The notes: generated by a model from the letters alone, not told the origin. A stretch of 64,000 nt of DNA from Oscillospiraceae bacterium (GCA_020025595.1 JAHHRV010000010.1:22876-86875), one strand, 5' to 3'. Counted from the stretch's first letter, positions 7,985 through 17,206 are shown. A program made the numbers and translations.

Positions 7985-9300
7985 ATAAATGGATTTCTCT
8001 GTCATTGTCTGTCATCATGGTCTTCCTTTTGACCGCCTGTGGTTCTGCACCAATGCGAGATCCCGGAATTTTTTACTACAAGCGCATCGAAACCGATTAC
8101 GGCTCCACAGACAGTGTCATCGCGCCGGAAACGAGGGAGCTCAGCGGCATTCGTGATGATATCGGTGAATTGCTCAATTCATATTTCCAGGGGCCGAACG
8201 ACGACACTTTGGAATCGCCTTTCCCCAGAAACACAACTGTTGTCAAGTGTGTTACCGTAGATAACACACTGCTTCTGACCCTCAGTCAGGAATTCGGCGA
8301 ACTTTCCGGAGTTGATTTGACCATCGCCTGCGGCTGTCTCACAAGAACGATCATTGAGCTGACATCCATCCAGCGTATCAACTTTCAGGTAGAAGATGGT
8401 TTGCTGAATGGCTCACCATCAATCAGTATGTCGAAGAAAAACCTTCAGTTGGTCGACGATTCATTGGAGCGGCTTGTCACCAATATTACGGTATATTATT
8501 CTGATGCCAACAGGCGATATCTGGTCGGCAAAGACATCGCAATCAATCTTGCTAACGAAGTGGATGTGATCGATTGTCTGATCAATCAACTGTCCAATCC
8601 GCCAAAAGATTCTGAATTACTCTCTCCCCTGCCGGACGGAACTAAATTGTTGGATTCCACCATTGAAAATAAAGTTTGTAAAATCAACTTTTCTTCAGAA
8701 TTTGACAGCAAAGTATGGCGAAATGCCGAAGCACAGCGTCTCACTTTAATGTGTGTCGTAAATACACTCACCCAGCTGGATCAAATTGATCATGTGGAAT
8801 TCTACAGTGAAGGAAATCTGCTCACGCAGTATCGATCCCTTCACATCCCGGGCCCCATGAGTTGGGACGAGAGGGCAATTGGCCCCGTGCGAACTGGGCT
8901 GAACGAATTTGACGCTTCCTTGTACCTGGCCAACGGTTCGGACGATTATCTGGTTTGTGTCCCCACCAGAATTCGGCAAACTGCCGGTATTTCAAAAGCC
9001 GAAATGATTCTTCAGGAGCTTATCACATACAAAGCCGCAAATGGGTTTGCTTCACCAATACCGCCGGACACCAAAATAAATTCTGTATGCGAGGTAAATG
9101 GCATTTGCCAGATCGACCTGAGCTCAGAGTTCATTGCGGTCCCCGCTCGGGTTCCCCAGGCTATTCACAGCATCATTGCTTCTATAACTTCTCTGGAAGA
9201 CATCAACGAAGTGGTCATCACCGTGGACGGTTCTGTCCCCTCCGGCGAGCTTGCTCCTTATTTTGAATATAAAGCACTGGACCCCGGTTGGATTCTGTAA
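7981..9300 (+). CDS. Lipoprotein with three GerMN repeats
   Basis: The 439-residue protein begins with a lipoprotein signal ending LLTACGS, so it should be anchored outside the membrane. Three GerMN-like repeats follow at about 45-140, 185-285 and 335-430. Each carries a SPxPxxT turn (SPFPRNT, SPLPDGT, SPIPPDT) and then an LS/FS-xEF strand. GerMN domains occur in the spore germination protein GerM and in actinobacterial LpqB, whose gene follows the mtrAB two-component genes. The overlap with the kinase gene suggests it modulates that kinase or is sensed by it; that is inference. A strong terminator follows. Confidence 0.85.
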   Translation: MNKWISLSLSVIMVFLLTACGSAPMRDPGIFYYKRIETDYGSTDSVIAPETRELSGIRDDIGELLNSYFQGPNDDTLESPFPRNTTVVKCVTVDNTLLLTLSQEFGELSGVDLTIACGCLTRTIIELTSIQRINFQVEDGLLNGSPSISMSKKNLQLVDDSLERLVTNITVYYSDANRRYLVGKDIAINLANEVDVIDCLINQLSNPPKDSELLSPLPDGTKLLDSTIENKVCKINFSSEFDSKVWRNAEAQRLTLMCVVNTLTQLDQIDHVEFYSEGNLLTQYRSLHIPGPMSWDERAIGPVRTGLNEFDASLYLANGSDDYLVCVPTRIRQTAGISKAEMILQELITYKAANGFASPIPPDTKINSVCEVNGICQIDLSSEFIAVPARVPQAIHSIIASITSLEDINEVVITVDGSVPSGELAPYFEYKALDPGWIL

Positions 9301-9305
9301 TCTGC

Positions 9306-9344
9306 GTTACTCCGAAGGACTTTTCTCCTTCGGAGTAACTTTTT
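9306..9344 (+). terminator. Rho-independent terminator of the two-component operon
   Basis: A perfect 14-bp stem (GTTACTCCGAAGGA and its complement) with a 6-base loop is followed by five T. Confidence 0.93.
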
Positions 9345-9388
9345 AGAAATTTTTTGTTTTCAATTTGTAACTTTTTTGCTTCTTTCCC

Positions 9389-9417
9389 TTGAAATCGAGC
9401 CTACAGTTTGCTATAAT
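9389..9417 (+). promoter_or_regulatory. Promoter of xth and the SLH hydrolase gene
   Basis: TTGAAA, a 17-base spacer and TATAAT (9412-9417) lie 30 bases before the xth start. Confidence 0.75.
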
Positions 9418-9446
9418 ACAGGAAAATGTCCACGGAGGAAAGAACT

Positions 9447-10208
9447 ATGCGATTTATTTCCTGGAATGTGAACGGCCTTAGAGCTTGTTTGCAAAAGGGA
9501 TTTTTAGATGTATTTAATATGGTGAATGCGGATTGCTTCTGCCTGCAGGAGACAAAGCTTCAGCCAGAGCAGGTCAGCCTTGAACTGCCGGGATATCATC
9601 AATTCTGGTACTCTGCTGAGAAGAAGGGTTACTCCGGAACTGCTCTTTTTTCAAAAGAAGAACCCATCAATATCACTTACGGCGTCGGTATTCCTGAGCT
9701 GGATACTGAAGGCCGTTTAATTACGGCCGAATATCCTGATTTCTATCTGGTTACATGCTATACCCCCAACGCTCAGCAGGGTCTGGCCCGAATTGACCAC
9801 CGCCTGCGCTGGGATGAAGCCTTCCGTTCCTATCTGATGGAACTGGATCAGCACAAGCCCGTGATCATCTGCGGCGATCTGAATGTGGCCCATCAGGAAA
9901 TCGACCTGAAGAACCCCAGTTCCAACCGTGGAAATGCGGGTTTCTCCGATGAAGAACGCGGCAGCTTTGAAAAATTGCTGAGCTGCGGCTTTACCGATAC
10001 ATTCCGCTATCTTCATCCCGATGTGACCGGCGCATACTCCTGGTGGAGCTACCGGTTCAACGCCCGAAAAAACAATGCCGGATGGCGTATTGACTATTTT
10101 CTGGTTTCCGATCGCATCCGGGATAAGATTCAGGCAACGCCGATCTATCATGAGGTGTTGGGCTCTGACCACTGTCCAGTGGGTCTTGAAATTAATTTGG
10201 AGGATTAA
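9447..10208 (+). CDS. xth: Exodeoxyribonuclease III
   Basis: The start is the ATG at 9447 with GGAGGAA seven bases upstream, giving 253 residues, the usual exonuclease III length. It cuts DNA at abasic sites and degrades 3' ends in base excision repair. Diagnostic blocks of the Mg-dependent endonuclease/exonuclease/phosphatase fold are intact: SWNVNGLRA at the start, QETK, GDLNVAHQEIDLKNP in the middle, WRIDYFLVS and the terminal SDHCPVGLEI. It is followed after two bases by the SLH hydrolase gene, whose ribosome binding site lies inside its stop region. Confidence 0.95.
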   Translation: MRFISWNVNGLRACLQKGFLDVFNMVNADCFCLQETKLQPEQVSLELPGYHQFWYSAEKKGYSGTALFSKEEPINITYGVGIPELDTEGRLITAEYPDFYLVTCYTPNAQQGLARIDHRLRWDEAFRSYLMELDQHKPVIICGDLNVAHQEIDLKNPSSNRGNAGFSDEERGSFEKLLSCGFTDTFRYLHPDVTGAYSWWSYRFNARKNNAGWRIDYFLVSDRIRDKIQATPIYHEVLGSDHCPVGLEINLED

Positions 10209-10210
10209 GA

Positions 10211-11827
10211 ATGAAGTCAATCTCAAGTCGTGTTTTGTCCGTCTTATTGGTTGTTGTAATGGTGTTTTCCGTCATTCCGGCCGTCAGTGCTTATTCTGGT
10301 GTCTCCGGCTGGGCAGCAGATTCAATTGCTGCCATGGATGATCTGGGTCTGATCCCCGATTCCCTCGCAGATGCCAACCTGAGCAGAAACATCTCCAGAG
10401 CAAATATGTGCCGGGTTGCGATGCTTGCATACACAAAGATCACAGGCAAAACCCCTGATTTACCCAGTTCTCATCCTTTCTCTGATACCACTGACCCCGA
10501 TATTGAGCGGGCATACAGCATTGGCCTGATTGTTGGTGACGGTGACAGAAGATTTCGTCCGAATGATTCACTGAAGCGTGCAGAGTCTTTCAAAATCATG
10601 TATCAATTCCTGGATCTGGTCGGTTATTCCATCAGCGAACAGGATAAGGCTGATCTGTCTTCCTTCAGAGATGCAGGCTCTCTTCCCGGCTGGGCAAAGG
10701 ATGCCACACAGACTGTTGTTGGCCTGGGCATTGTAAACGGCACTGGCAAGGAGCTGTCCTGGCGCAATTACACCGCCGCACAGGAAGCCCTGACACTGTT
10801 TTACCGCACCTACAAGATTGCAGCAAGCGATTCCAATCCCGGCGAAACTGTCCCCCCTGTCTCTTCTGATTTTATCAATCTGGCAGGCTGGGCAAAGGAT
10901 ACCGTATACAAGATGGACGATCTGGGTCTGATCCCCAGCGAAGTCCGCACCTCTCCCATGAACGGCAGCATCACCCGAGCAAATATGTGCAAGGTTGTCA
11001 TGCGTGCCTACGAACAGCTGAGTGGTAAGAAGCTGGGCAATCCCGGTTCCAGCCCCTTCAACGACACAAATGATACTGATATCCTGAATGCAAACAAGCT
11101 GGGAATCGTCAATGGTATGGGCGACGGCTCCTTCAAACCCAACTCCCCGATTACCCGTCAGGATTTCTTTGCTGTTGCCGCACGGTTCCTGAACGCTATC
11201 GGCTACAAAAAGACCGATAACAAGAGCGTTGATCTGTCTGCATACCGTGATTCTAACCGAATCTCCGGTTATGCAATTGCTCCCACTCGCCTGCTGATAG
11301 GCATTGGCGCTGTGGAAGGCACAGATGATCACAAGCTTAATCCCAGAAATGAAATCGTATGTCAGGAATCTCTGGTGATCTTCTACCGAATTTATTCCTT
11401 CTACACCAACTGGGATGGCACCAGCCGTCCGGAAGCAGCTGAGGAAAAAGCCGCTGCTGTTGTTGCATATGCAAAACAGTACCTGGGTTATGATTACACC
11501 TACGGCGGAAGAGATCCGGAAACCGGCTTTGACTGTTCCGGCTTCGTCTACTATGTATATAAAAACTTTGGCTACAATCTGGTACCCGGCGCACTGTCCC
11601 AGTGGGAAATGCTGGATACAGAGGTAGATCGCGAAGATCTGCTTCCCGGCGATTTGGTGTTCTTCTCTGACGACGGCACTCCCGAAGAAATGTGTCACAT
11701 TGCAATCTACATCGGCGGTGACTCGATTATTCACGCATCTACTCCCTCTACCGGTGTTATTATTTCCAGTCTGGATGAGCCTTTCTATGTCAACAAGTAC
11801 TTAGGTGCAAAGCGCGTTATCGAGTAA
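10211..11827 (+). CDS. Secreted SLH-domain NlpC/P60 peptidoglycan hydrolase
   Basis: The 538-residue exported protein has a signal peptide (1-27), two long S-layer-homology blocks (about 31-205 and 222-396) and an NlpC/P60 cysteine peptidase domain (about 418-538). Each SLH block reads as a set of related units (GWAxDxIxxMDDLGLIP, then ISRANMC, then FxPN), and the second block is a clear copy of the first. The catalytic cysteine is in GFDCSGF and the histidine in MCHIAIYIGG. SLH domains bind secondary wall polymers; NlpC/P60 enzymes cleave D-Glu to diamino acid links in stem peptides. It probably remodels or splits the cell wall. Confidence 0.93.
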   Translation: MKSISSRVLSVLLVVVMVFSVIPAVSAYSGVSGWAADSIAAMDDLGLIPDSLADANLSRNISRANMCRVAMLAYTKITGKTPDLPSSHPFSDTTDPDIERAYSIGLIVGDGDRRFRPNDSLKRAESFKIMYQFLDLVGYSISEQDKADLSSFRDAGSLPGWAKDATQTVVGLGIVNGTGKELSWRNYTAAQEALTLFYRTYKIAASDSNPGETVPPVSSDFINLAGWAKDTVYKMDDLGLIPSEVRTSPMNGSITRANMCKVVMRAYEQLSGKKLGNPGSSPFNDTNDTDILNANKLGIVNGMGDGSFKPNSPITRQDFFAVAARFLNAIGYKKTDNKSVDLSAYRDSNRISGYAIAPTRLLIGIGAVEGTDDHKLNPRNEIVCQESLVIFYRIYSFYTNWDGTSRPEAAEEKAAAVVAYAKQYLGYDYTYGGRDPETGFDCSGFVYYVYKNFGYNLVPGALSQWEMLDTEVDREDLLPGDLVFFSDDGTPEEMCHIAIYIGGDSIIHASTPSTGVIISSLDEPFYVNKYLGAKRVIE

Positions 11828-11861
11828 TACTTACTGAAAACAAAGTCCGCTGAACGGACAG

Positions 11862-11910
11862 AAATCCCCCTTGTACAGCACTGCAGCTGTACGAGGGGGA
11901 TTTTTATTTT
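11862..11910 (+). terminator. Rho-independent terminator
   Basis: The stem AAATCCCCCTTGTACAGC pairs with GCTGTACGAGGGGGATTT with one mismatch, followed by a T-rich tail. Confidence 0.92.
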
Positions 11911-12049
11911 AGTATATGTTTCCTCATCAATTCCGGATTTGTGCCCGCAGAATCTTACAAAGGAGGCCAGACACAGCATAAGTAAATCAGGCAGAGCAAT
12001 TGCCGCGCACTGCAGCAGCTGCTTCTCTTCTTTCAGACACGCAGAATAC

Positions 12050-12079
12050 AAAAAAGCGGAGGATGGTATCATCCTCCGC
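12050..12079 (-). terminator. Terminator of the trpS-tagO-mnaA operon
   Basis: A perfect 10-bp stem (GCGGAGGATG/CATCCTCCGC) with a 4-base loop is followed on the minus strand by six T. It lies nine bases past the mnaA stop. Confidence 0.88.
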
Positions 12080-12087
12080 AGTTTTTC

Positions 12088-13230
12088 TTAAAAATCTTCG
12101 GGTCGGTCTTCTCTTAATCCGAAGTGCCACAGAATTGCCTCTGCAATCCGCTTGCAGGCATTTCCGTCGCCGTAGGGATTAACCGCCTTTGCCATGCGTT
12201 CGTAAGCTGAGGGGTCATCCAGAAGCTCAGATGCCATAGCAATAATAGTATCTTTATCCACACCGGCCAATTTGGCAGTACCTGCCGCAATAGCTTCAGG
12301 CCGCTCTGTTTCCCTGCGCAGCACCAGCACAGGCTTGCCCATAGAAGGTGCTTCCTCCTGCAGTCCGCCGGAATCTGTCATGATGAAGCAGGAACGGGAC
12401 ATCAGGTTGTGCATCTGCTCCACATCCAGCGGCTCGATCAGGTGGACGCGGTCCAGATCGCCCAAATTCCGTTTTGCGCATTCCTGCACAACAGGACTCA
12501 GATGAACCGGGTAAACAACTTCTACATCGGGATAACGCTGTACAATCTCCCGCACAGCCTGCATGATCTGCTCCATGGGCTCGCCATAGTTCTCACGACG
12601 GTGGCAGGTAAGCGTGATCACCCGCTTATTCTGAAAATCAAGCTCATTCAGCAGCGGGTTTGCAAACTGGAAATCCGCACGGACCGTTGTTTTCATTGCA
12701 TCGATGACGGTGTTTCCGGTGATGAAGATTTCGCCCTGAATTGCCTCTTTACGCAGATTCTCTGCGTTGGCAACTGTGGGAGAAAAATGCAACGTCGCAA
12801 TATCGCCCACCAGAGTACGGTTCATTTCCTCAGGGAACGGCGAATAGATGTCGTATGTTCTCAGGCCAGCTTCCACATGGCCCACGGGAACTTTATGATA
12901 AAAAGCTGCCAGAGCGCCGGCAAATGTAGTGGAAGTATCTCCGTGAACCAAAACCAGATCAGGTTTTGCCTCATCCAGAACCTTCTCCATTCCCAGCAGC
13001 GTCTTGGTAGTGATGGTGGATAGGGTCTGCTGCTTTTCCATGATGTTCAGGTCATAGTCAGCCTTCAGGCCGAAAATGTCCATGACTGCATCCAGCATCT
13101 GACGATGCTGGCCGGTCAGACAGCACATACTCTCAAACTCCGGATGCTGATCCAGTTCCAGCATCAGCGGAGCCATTTTAATTGCCTCGGGTCTGGTACC
13201 AAAAACAGAAAGCACACGAATCTTTTTCAT
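12088..13230 (-). CDS. mnaA: UDP-N-acetylglucosamine 2-epimerase (non-hydrolysing)
   Basis: This 380-residue cytoplasmic enzyme interconverts UDP-GlcNAc and UDP-ManNAc for wall polymer linkage units. Family blocks are visible: FGTRPEAIKMAPL at the start, the TGQHRQML stretch, VHGDTSTT, HVEAGLR, the TCHRRENYG strand and DSGGLQEEAPSMGKPVL near the end. It overlaps tagO by four bases (ATGA), so the two are coupled. ManNAc is the second sugar of the teichoic acid linkage unit that TagO starts, which makes the pairing functional. No teichoic acid polymerase is nearby. Confidence 0.95.
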   Translation of the reverse strand: MKKIRVLSVFGTRPEAIKMAPLMLELDQHPEFESMCCLTGQHRQMLDAVMDIFGLKADYDLNIMEKQQTLSTITTKTLLGMEKVLDEAKPDLVLVHGDTSTTFAGALAAFYHKVPVGHVEAGLRTYDIYSPFPEEMNRTLVGDIATLHFSPTVANAENLRKEAIQGEIFITGNTVIDAMKTTVRADFQFANPLLNELDFQNKRVITLTCHRRENYGEPMEQIMQAVREIVQRYPDVEVVYPVHLSPVVQECAKRNLGDLDRVHLIEPLDVEQMHNLMSRSCFIMTDSGGLQEEAPSMGKPVLVLRRETERPEAIAAGTAKLAGVDKDTIIAMASELLDDPSAYERMAKAVNPYGDGNACKRIAEAILWHFGLREDRPEDF

Positions 13231-14324
13231 TTGGCTTTGTCCTTTCTCTTCGTTTCGTCATCTTTGGAAGCAGGTCTGTGCTTCGGTCCGAAAATGACCA
13301 TGAAGCCAAGCACCGCAACAACCATGATCGTGCACAGCAGAATCATAATTTTTGCTCCGCCGGAGCTGGCAAGCAGCACTGCTGCCAGGCCGAGAATTCC
13401 CGTCAGGGTGTAGGTGATTGCAACGGTCTGCTTCTGAGAAAAGCCCATATCAATCAGGCGGTGATGAATATGGCCGCGGTCTGCGGTCATGGGGTTCTGA
13501 TGATGCCACAGTCTGCGCAGAACTGCAAAGCAGATATCAAAGAACGGAACGCCCAGAATAATGAACGGAACCGCAAAGGAAATCACGGCATACATCTTGA
13601 ACAGTCCCTGAATCGACATGGTCGCCAGAATAAAGCCCAGGAATGTGGAACCGGTATCGCCCATAAAAATCTTTGCCGGGTTAAAGTTGTATGGAATAAA
13701 GCCAAGGCATGCACCCAGAAGTGCAATCATAACCACAGCCACATCCAGCTCCGAAACGACCAGTGCAATAACCAGCATGGAAACACAGGAAATTCCGGAT
13801 ACACCAACAGCCAGTCCGTCCAGTCCGTCAATAAAGTTGACAGCATTCGTGATCATTACAATCCAGATCACTGTGATCGGTGCTGCAAGGATCCCCAGAT
13901 CAATGCAGGCTCCGGAAGCACTGGAGAACGGGTTGGTCAGATATTGAATGGTGCAGCCGTGGGCAACAACAATAGAGGCTGCAAGGATCTGGACGATGAA
14001 CTTCGGCATAGCACGCAGCGTAAAACAGTCATCCAAAATTCCAAGCACCAGGATCACGATTGCACCCAGTATAATTCCCTGCATCTGTGCATCAATATCG
14101 ACAAACAGGAAAGTTGTTACCAAAAAAGCCACTGCCAAGGCAAGACCGCCCATTCTGGGAATCGGGTGATCATGCATTCTGCGGTTATCTTTTGGCACAT
14201 CGATTGCTCCTACTTTGATTGCGATTTTCTTTGCGCCAGGGGTAGAAACAAACGAAATCAAAGCAGACACTCCCAAGGCTAAAATCAGTCGTAAAAAAGG
14301 TGGGAGTTCTATCAAACAAGTCAT
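13227..14324 (-). CDS. tagO: Undecaprenyl-phosphate GlcNAc-1-phosphate transferase (TagO/WecA type)
   Basis: This polytopic membrane enzyme of 365 residues and about ten helices transfers GlcNAc-1-P from UDP-GlcNAc to undecaprenyl phosphate, the first step of wall teichoic acid or similar glycan synthesis. MraY/WecA family motifs are present: PRMGGLAL in the second cytoplasmic loop, LGILDD, the NAVNFIDGLDGLA metal-binding stretch, FMGDTGS and the DRGHIHHRL terminal loop. The basic C-terminus (KDDETKRKDKAK) is cytoplasmic. It lies between trpS (18 bases) and mnaA (4-base overlap), so it probably depends on the trpS promoter. Confidence 0.94.
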   Translation of the reverse strand: MTCLIELPPFLRLILALGVSALISFVSTPGAKKIAIKVGAIDVPKDNRRMHDHPIPRMGGLALAVAFLVTTFLFVDIDAQMQGIILGAIVILVLGILDDCFTLRAMPKFIVQILAASIVVAHGCTIQYLTNPFSSASGACIDLGILAAPITVIWIVMITNAVNFIDGLDGLAVGVSGISCVSMLVIALVVSELDVAVVMIALLGACLGFIPYNFNPAKIFMGDTGSTFLGFILATMSIQGLFKMYAVISFAVPFIILGVPFFDICFAVLRRLWHHQNPMTADRGHIHHRLIDMGFSQKQTVAITYTLTGILGLAAVLLASSGGAKIMILLCTIMVVAVLGFMVIFGPKHRPASKDDETKRKDKAK

Positions 14325-14342
14325 AAGATACCTCTTATCTAT

Positions 14343-15353
14343 TTATCTAGGCAGAAATCCTACCTTTTTATATACTTTGCGCAGAGTCTTTTCCGCAACA
14401 TAGCTTGCCTTTTCGGCACCACTGCGGCAAACGCCCTCCAGATAAGCCTTATCTGCGAGCAGGCGGGTTGCCTCTTCACGGATGGGACGCAGAGTTTCGA
14501 TAACGGCTTCACCAACGGCGGGCTTGAACGCACCGTAGCCGCATCCTGCAAATTCGCTTTCGATCTGCTCAAAGCTTCTGCCGGTTACAGCAGAGTAAAT
14601 GTTCATCAGATTGGATACACCGGGCTTGTTCTCCGGGTCAAAACGCACGCAGTTTTCTGTATCGGAATCTGTGATTGCGCGCTTGAACTTGCGCTGGATG
14701 TCCTCAGGCTTTTCCATGAGGAAGACGCAGCCGTCAGGCAAAGACTTGGACATCTTGGTCTCAGGAGCATTCAGGCTCATGATACGGGCACCCGCCTTGG
14801 GAATGTAAGGCTCGGGAATCTTAAACACATTGCCATAAATGCCGTTGAAGCGCTGGGCAATATCGCGGGTCAGTTCGCAATGCTGCTTCTGATCGTGTCC
14901 GACAGGAATCAGATCAGTCTGATACAGCAGAATATCTGCTGCCATCAAAGACGGATAGGTAAACAGGCCGCCATTGATATTCTCTGCATTCTTTGCAGAC
15001 TTATCCTTAAACTGTGTCATACGGGACAATTCGCCAAACATGGTAAAGCAATTGAGCACCCAGCCCAATTCGGCATGCTGATGTACATGGCTCTGAACAA
15101 ACAGAACATTTTTCTCTGGATCCAGACCACAGGCAATGTACTGAGCCATCTGCTCCAGAGTACGCCGCCGCAGATCAGCCGGATTCTGACGAACGGTAAT
15201 GGTGTGCATATCAGCCATAAAATAGAAGCAGTCGAACTCGTCTGCCAGTCCAATCCAGTTCTTCATCGCACCCAGATAATTACCCAGATGCAAATCGCCA
15301 CTGGGCTGAATGCCGGACAACATGCGCTTTTTTGCTACCTTAACTTCTTCCAT
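14343..15353 (-). CDS. trpS: Tryptophanyl-tRNA synthetase
   Basis: The ATG at 15353 (MEEVKVAKKRMLSG) is preceded by GAAAGAGGA, giving 336 residues, the normal bacterial TrpRS length. It charges tRNA-Trp. Class I signatures are present: PSGDLHLGNYLGA (HIGH type) and KMSKS. The transcript begins only about 50 bases upstream and shows no T-box leader, which is unusual for aminoacyl-tRNA synthetase genes in this phylum. It heads a three-gene operon with tagO and mnaA. Confidence 0.96.
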   Translation of the reverse strand: MEEVKVAKKRMLSGIQPSGDLHLGNYLGAMKNWIGLADEFDCFYFMADMHTITVRQNPADLRRRTLEQMAQYIACGLDPEKNVLFVQSHVHQHAELGWVLNCFTMFGELSRMTQFKDKSAKNAENINGGLFTYPSLMAADILLYQTDLIPVGHDQKQHCELTRDIAQRFNGIYGNVFKIPEPYIPKAGARIMSLNAPETKMSKSLPDGCVFLMEKPEDIQRKFKRAITDSDTENCVRFDPENKPGVSNLMNIYSAVTGRSFEQIESEFAGCGYGAFKPAVGEAVIETLRPIREEATRLLADKAYLEGVCRSGAEKASYVAEKTLRKVYKKVGFLPR

Positions 15354-15409
15354 AAAAAAATCCTCTTTCCCCCTGCATATCTGCAAGAATGGATATCATT
15401 AACTAAAAC

Positions 15410-15437
15410 ATTATACCACAATGTTACAATAATGCAA
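15410..15437 (-). promoter_or_regulatory. Promoter of the trpS operon
   Basis: On the minus strand there is TTGCAT, a 16-base spacer and TATAAT (15410-15415). The short leader leaves no room for a T-box. Confidence 0.65.
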
Positions 15438-15499
15438 GCTTTAGTTACAATATGACAACATTCCTGTTACAAATGCCCACGCAATCGCGAACGGAATAA

Positions 15500-15528
15500 T
15501 TGATTTATCTGCGCTCATATGATATAAT
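15500..15528 (+). promoter_or_regulatory. Promoter of gltX
   Basis: TTGATT, a 17-base spacer and TATAAT (15523-15528) lie 35 bases ahead of the start codon. Confidence 0.72.
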
Positions 15529-15562
15529 GCAAACAAATTCTATTAAGATAGAGGTAAAGCAA

Positions 15563-17206
15563 ATGGATACAAAAGCTCTTGCTAATCTACTGTTTCCCGA
15601 TGTTACAGATACCCCGGAAGCTCTGGAAGCCCGCTTCCCCAGCAGAAATCTTCCCGAGGGTGCTGTCGTTACCCGTATGGCTCCTTCTCCCACCGGTTTT
15701 GTCCACCTGGGCAACCTGGTGCAGGGTCTGACCTCCGAGCGTCTGGCTCACCAGTCCGGCGGCGTTCTGTTCCTGCGTGTTGAAGATACCGACGCCAAGC
15801 GTGAAGTTCCCGGTGCTGTTGAAGTTTTGATCAACACCCTGAAGCACTACGGCATCCATTTTGACGAGGGTGCTACCATTGACGGCGACAACGGTATTTA
15901 CGGCCCTTACCGTCAGCGCCAGAGAGCAGACATCTACCATGTATACGCCAAGAAGCTGGTTCTCGACGGCATGGCATACCCCTGCTTCTGCACAGAAGAA
16001 GAACTGAACGCTATGCGTGAAAAGCAGGAAGCAAACAAAGAAACCACCGGCTACTACGGCAAATACGCCATGTGGCGTGACCGTTCTCTGGAAGAAATTC
16101 AGGCACAGCTGGACGCAGGTAAGCCCTGGGTGCTCCGTTTCCGTTCCACCGGCAATATTGCAAACCAGTTCAAGTTCAACGACCTGGTCAAGGGTGAACT
16201 GACGATCACCGAAAATGATGTTGACCATGTTCTTCTGAAGTCCGACGGAATTCCCACCTACCACTTTGCTCACGCAGTGGACGATCATCTGATGCGTACC
16301 ACCCATGTGGTTCGCGGTGACGAATGGCTTCCCACTCTGCCCTTCCATATTCAGCTGTTTAAGGCTCTGGGCTTTAAGCTGCCCAAGTATGTCCACATCG
16401 GACCGCTGATGAAGATGGACGGCACTTCTAAGCGCAAGCTCTCCAAGCGCAAGGATCCGGAACTGGCTCTGACCTATTACAAGGCAGAAGGCTTCCCCGT
16501 AGAGGCTGTGTATGAGTATATCATGACTCTGCTCAACTCCAACTATGAAGACTGGCGCCGTGCTAACCCCACTGCACCTTCCACCGACTTCAAGTTCTCT
16601 CCCAAGAAGCTGAACCCTGCCGGCAACCTTTTCGATTACGCAAAGCTGTGCGATATTTCCAAGAACGAAATCGCAAAGATGGATGCCGAGCGTGTCTATA
16701 CTCTGCTGGTTGAATATGCAGAGGAGTTCGATTCTGAATTTGCCGATGCTCTGAAGCAGGATCCGGATTATGCCAAGGCCATTCTCGCAATCGGCCGCGG
16801 TGGAAAGAAGCCTCGTAAGGATCTGGCTACATGGAAGGAAGCAAAGCCTTACATGGGATTCTTCTATGATCAGTATCTGCAGGTTCCCGAATTTGATGAA
16901 AAATTCGCACCTTCCCTGATCAAGACCGTTCTGGAAAAGTATCTGGCTACCTACGACTTCGCCGACGATTCCAATACTTGGTTTGACAAGGTCAAGGCAA
17001 TCACCGAAGAAATCGGCTTTACAACCAATATGAAGGCCTATAAGGCTGATCCCACTGCTTTCCCCGGTACCGTGGCAGATGTATCCACGATGATTCGTCT
17101 TGCAATCACCGGAAAGACCAACTCCCCCGACCTGTATACCGTCACCCGCATTCTGGGTTATGACCGTACCGTCGAGCGGGTGCGCAAAGCAATGGAACAG
17201 CTGTAA
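15563..17206 (+). CDS. gltX: Glutamyl-tRNA synthetase
   Basis: I place the start at the ATG at 15563 (MDTKALANLLFPDV), because an upstream in-frame start would lie inside the promoter; GAGGTAAAG precedes it. The 547-residue class I synthetase charges tRNA-Glu. MAPSPTGFVHLGNL carries the HIGH motif, RVEDTDAKRE follows, and KRKLSKRKD is the KMSKS equivalent. It is longer than the usual 470-490 residues, with extra sequence in the C-terminal anticodon-binding half. It is a single-gene unit with its own terminator. Codon use is strongly biased toward C-ending codons, as in highly expressed genes. Confidence 0.95.
   Translation: MDTKALANLLFPDVTDTPEALEARFPSRNLPEGAVVTRMAPSPTGFVHLGNLVQGLTSERLAHQSGGVLFLRVEDTDAKREVPGAVEVLINTLKHYGIHFDEGATIDGDNGIYGPYRQRQRADIYHVYAKKLVLDGMAYPCFCTEEELNAMREKQEANKETTGYYGKYAMWRDRSLEEIQAQLDAGKPWVLRFRSTGNIANQFKFNDLVKGELTITENDVDHVLLKSDGIPTYHFAHAVDDHLMRTTHVVRGDEWLPTLPFHIQLFKALGFKLPKYVHIGPLMKMDGTSKRKLSKRKDPELALTYYKAEGFPVEAVYEYIMTLLNSNYEDWRRANPTAPSTDFKFSPKKLNPAGNLFDYAKLCDISKNEIAKMDAERVYTLLVEYAEEFDSEFADALKQDPDYAKAILAIGRGGKKPRKDLATWKEAKPYMGFFYDQYLQVPEFDEKFAPSLIKTVLEKYLATYDFADDSNTWFDKVKAITEEIGFTTNMKAYKADPTAFPGTVADVSTMIRLAITGKTNSPDLYTVTRILGYDRTVERVRKAMEQL

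Noticed and set aside
11785..12072. A 95-codon minus-strand frame between the SLH hydrolase gene and mnaA
   Set aside because: It runs through two terminator hairpins and the end of the SLH gene.
15354..15420. T-box leader ahead of trpS
   Set aside because: The promoter lies about 50 bases from the start, and no T-box stem or terminator was seen.
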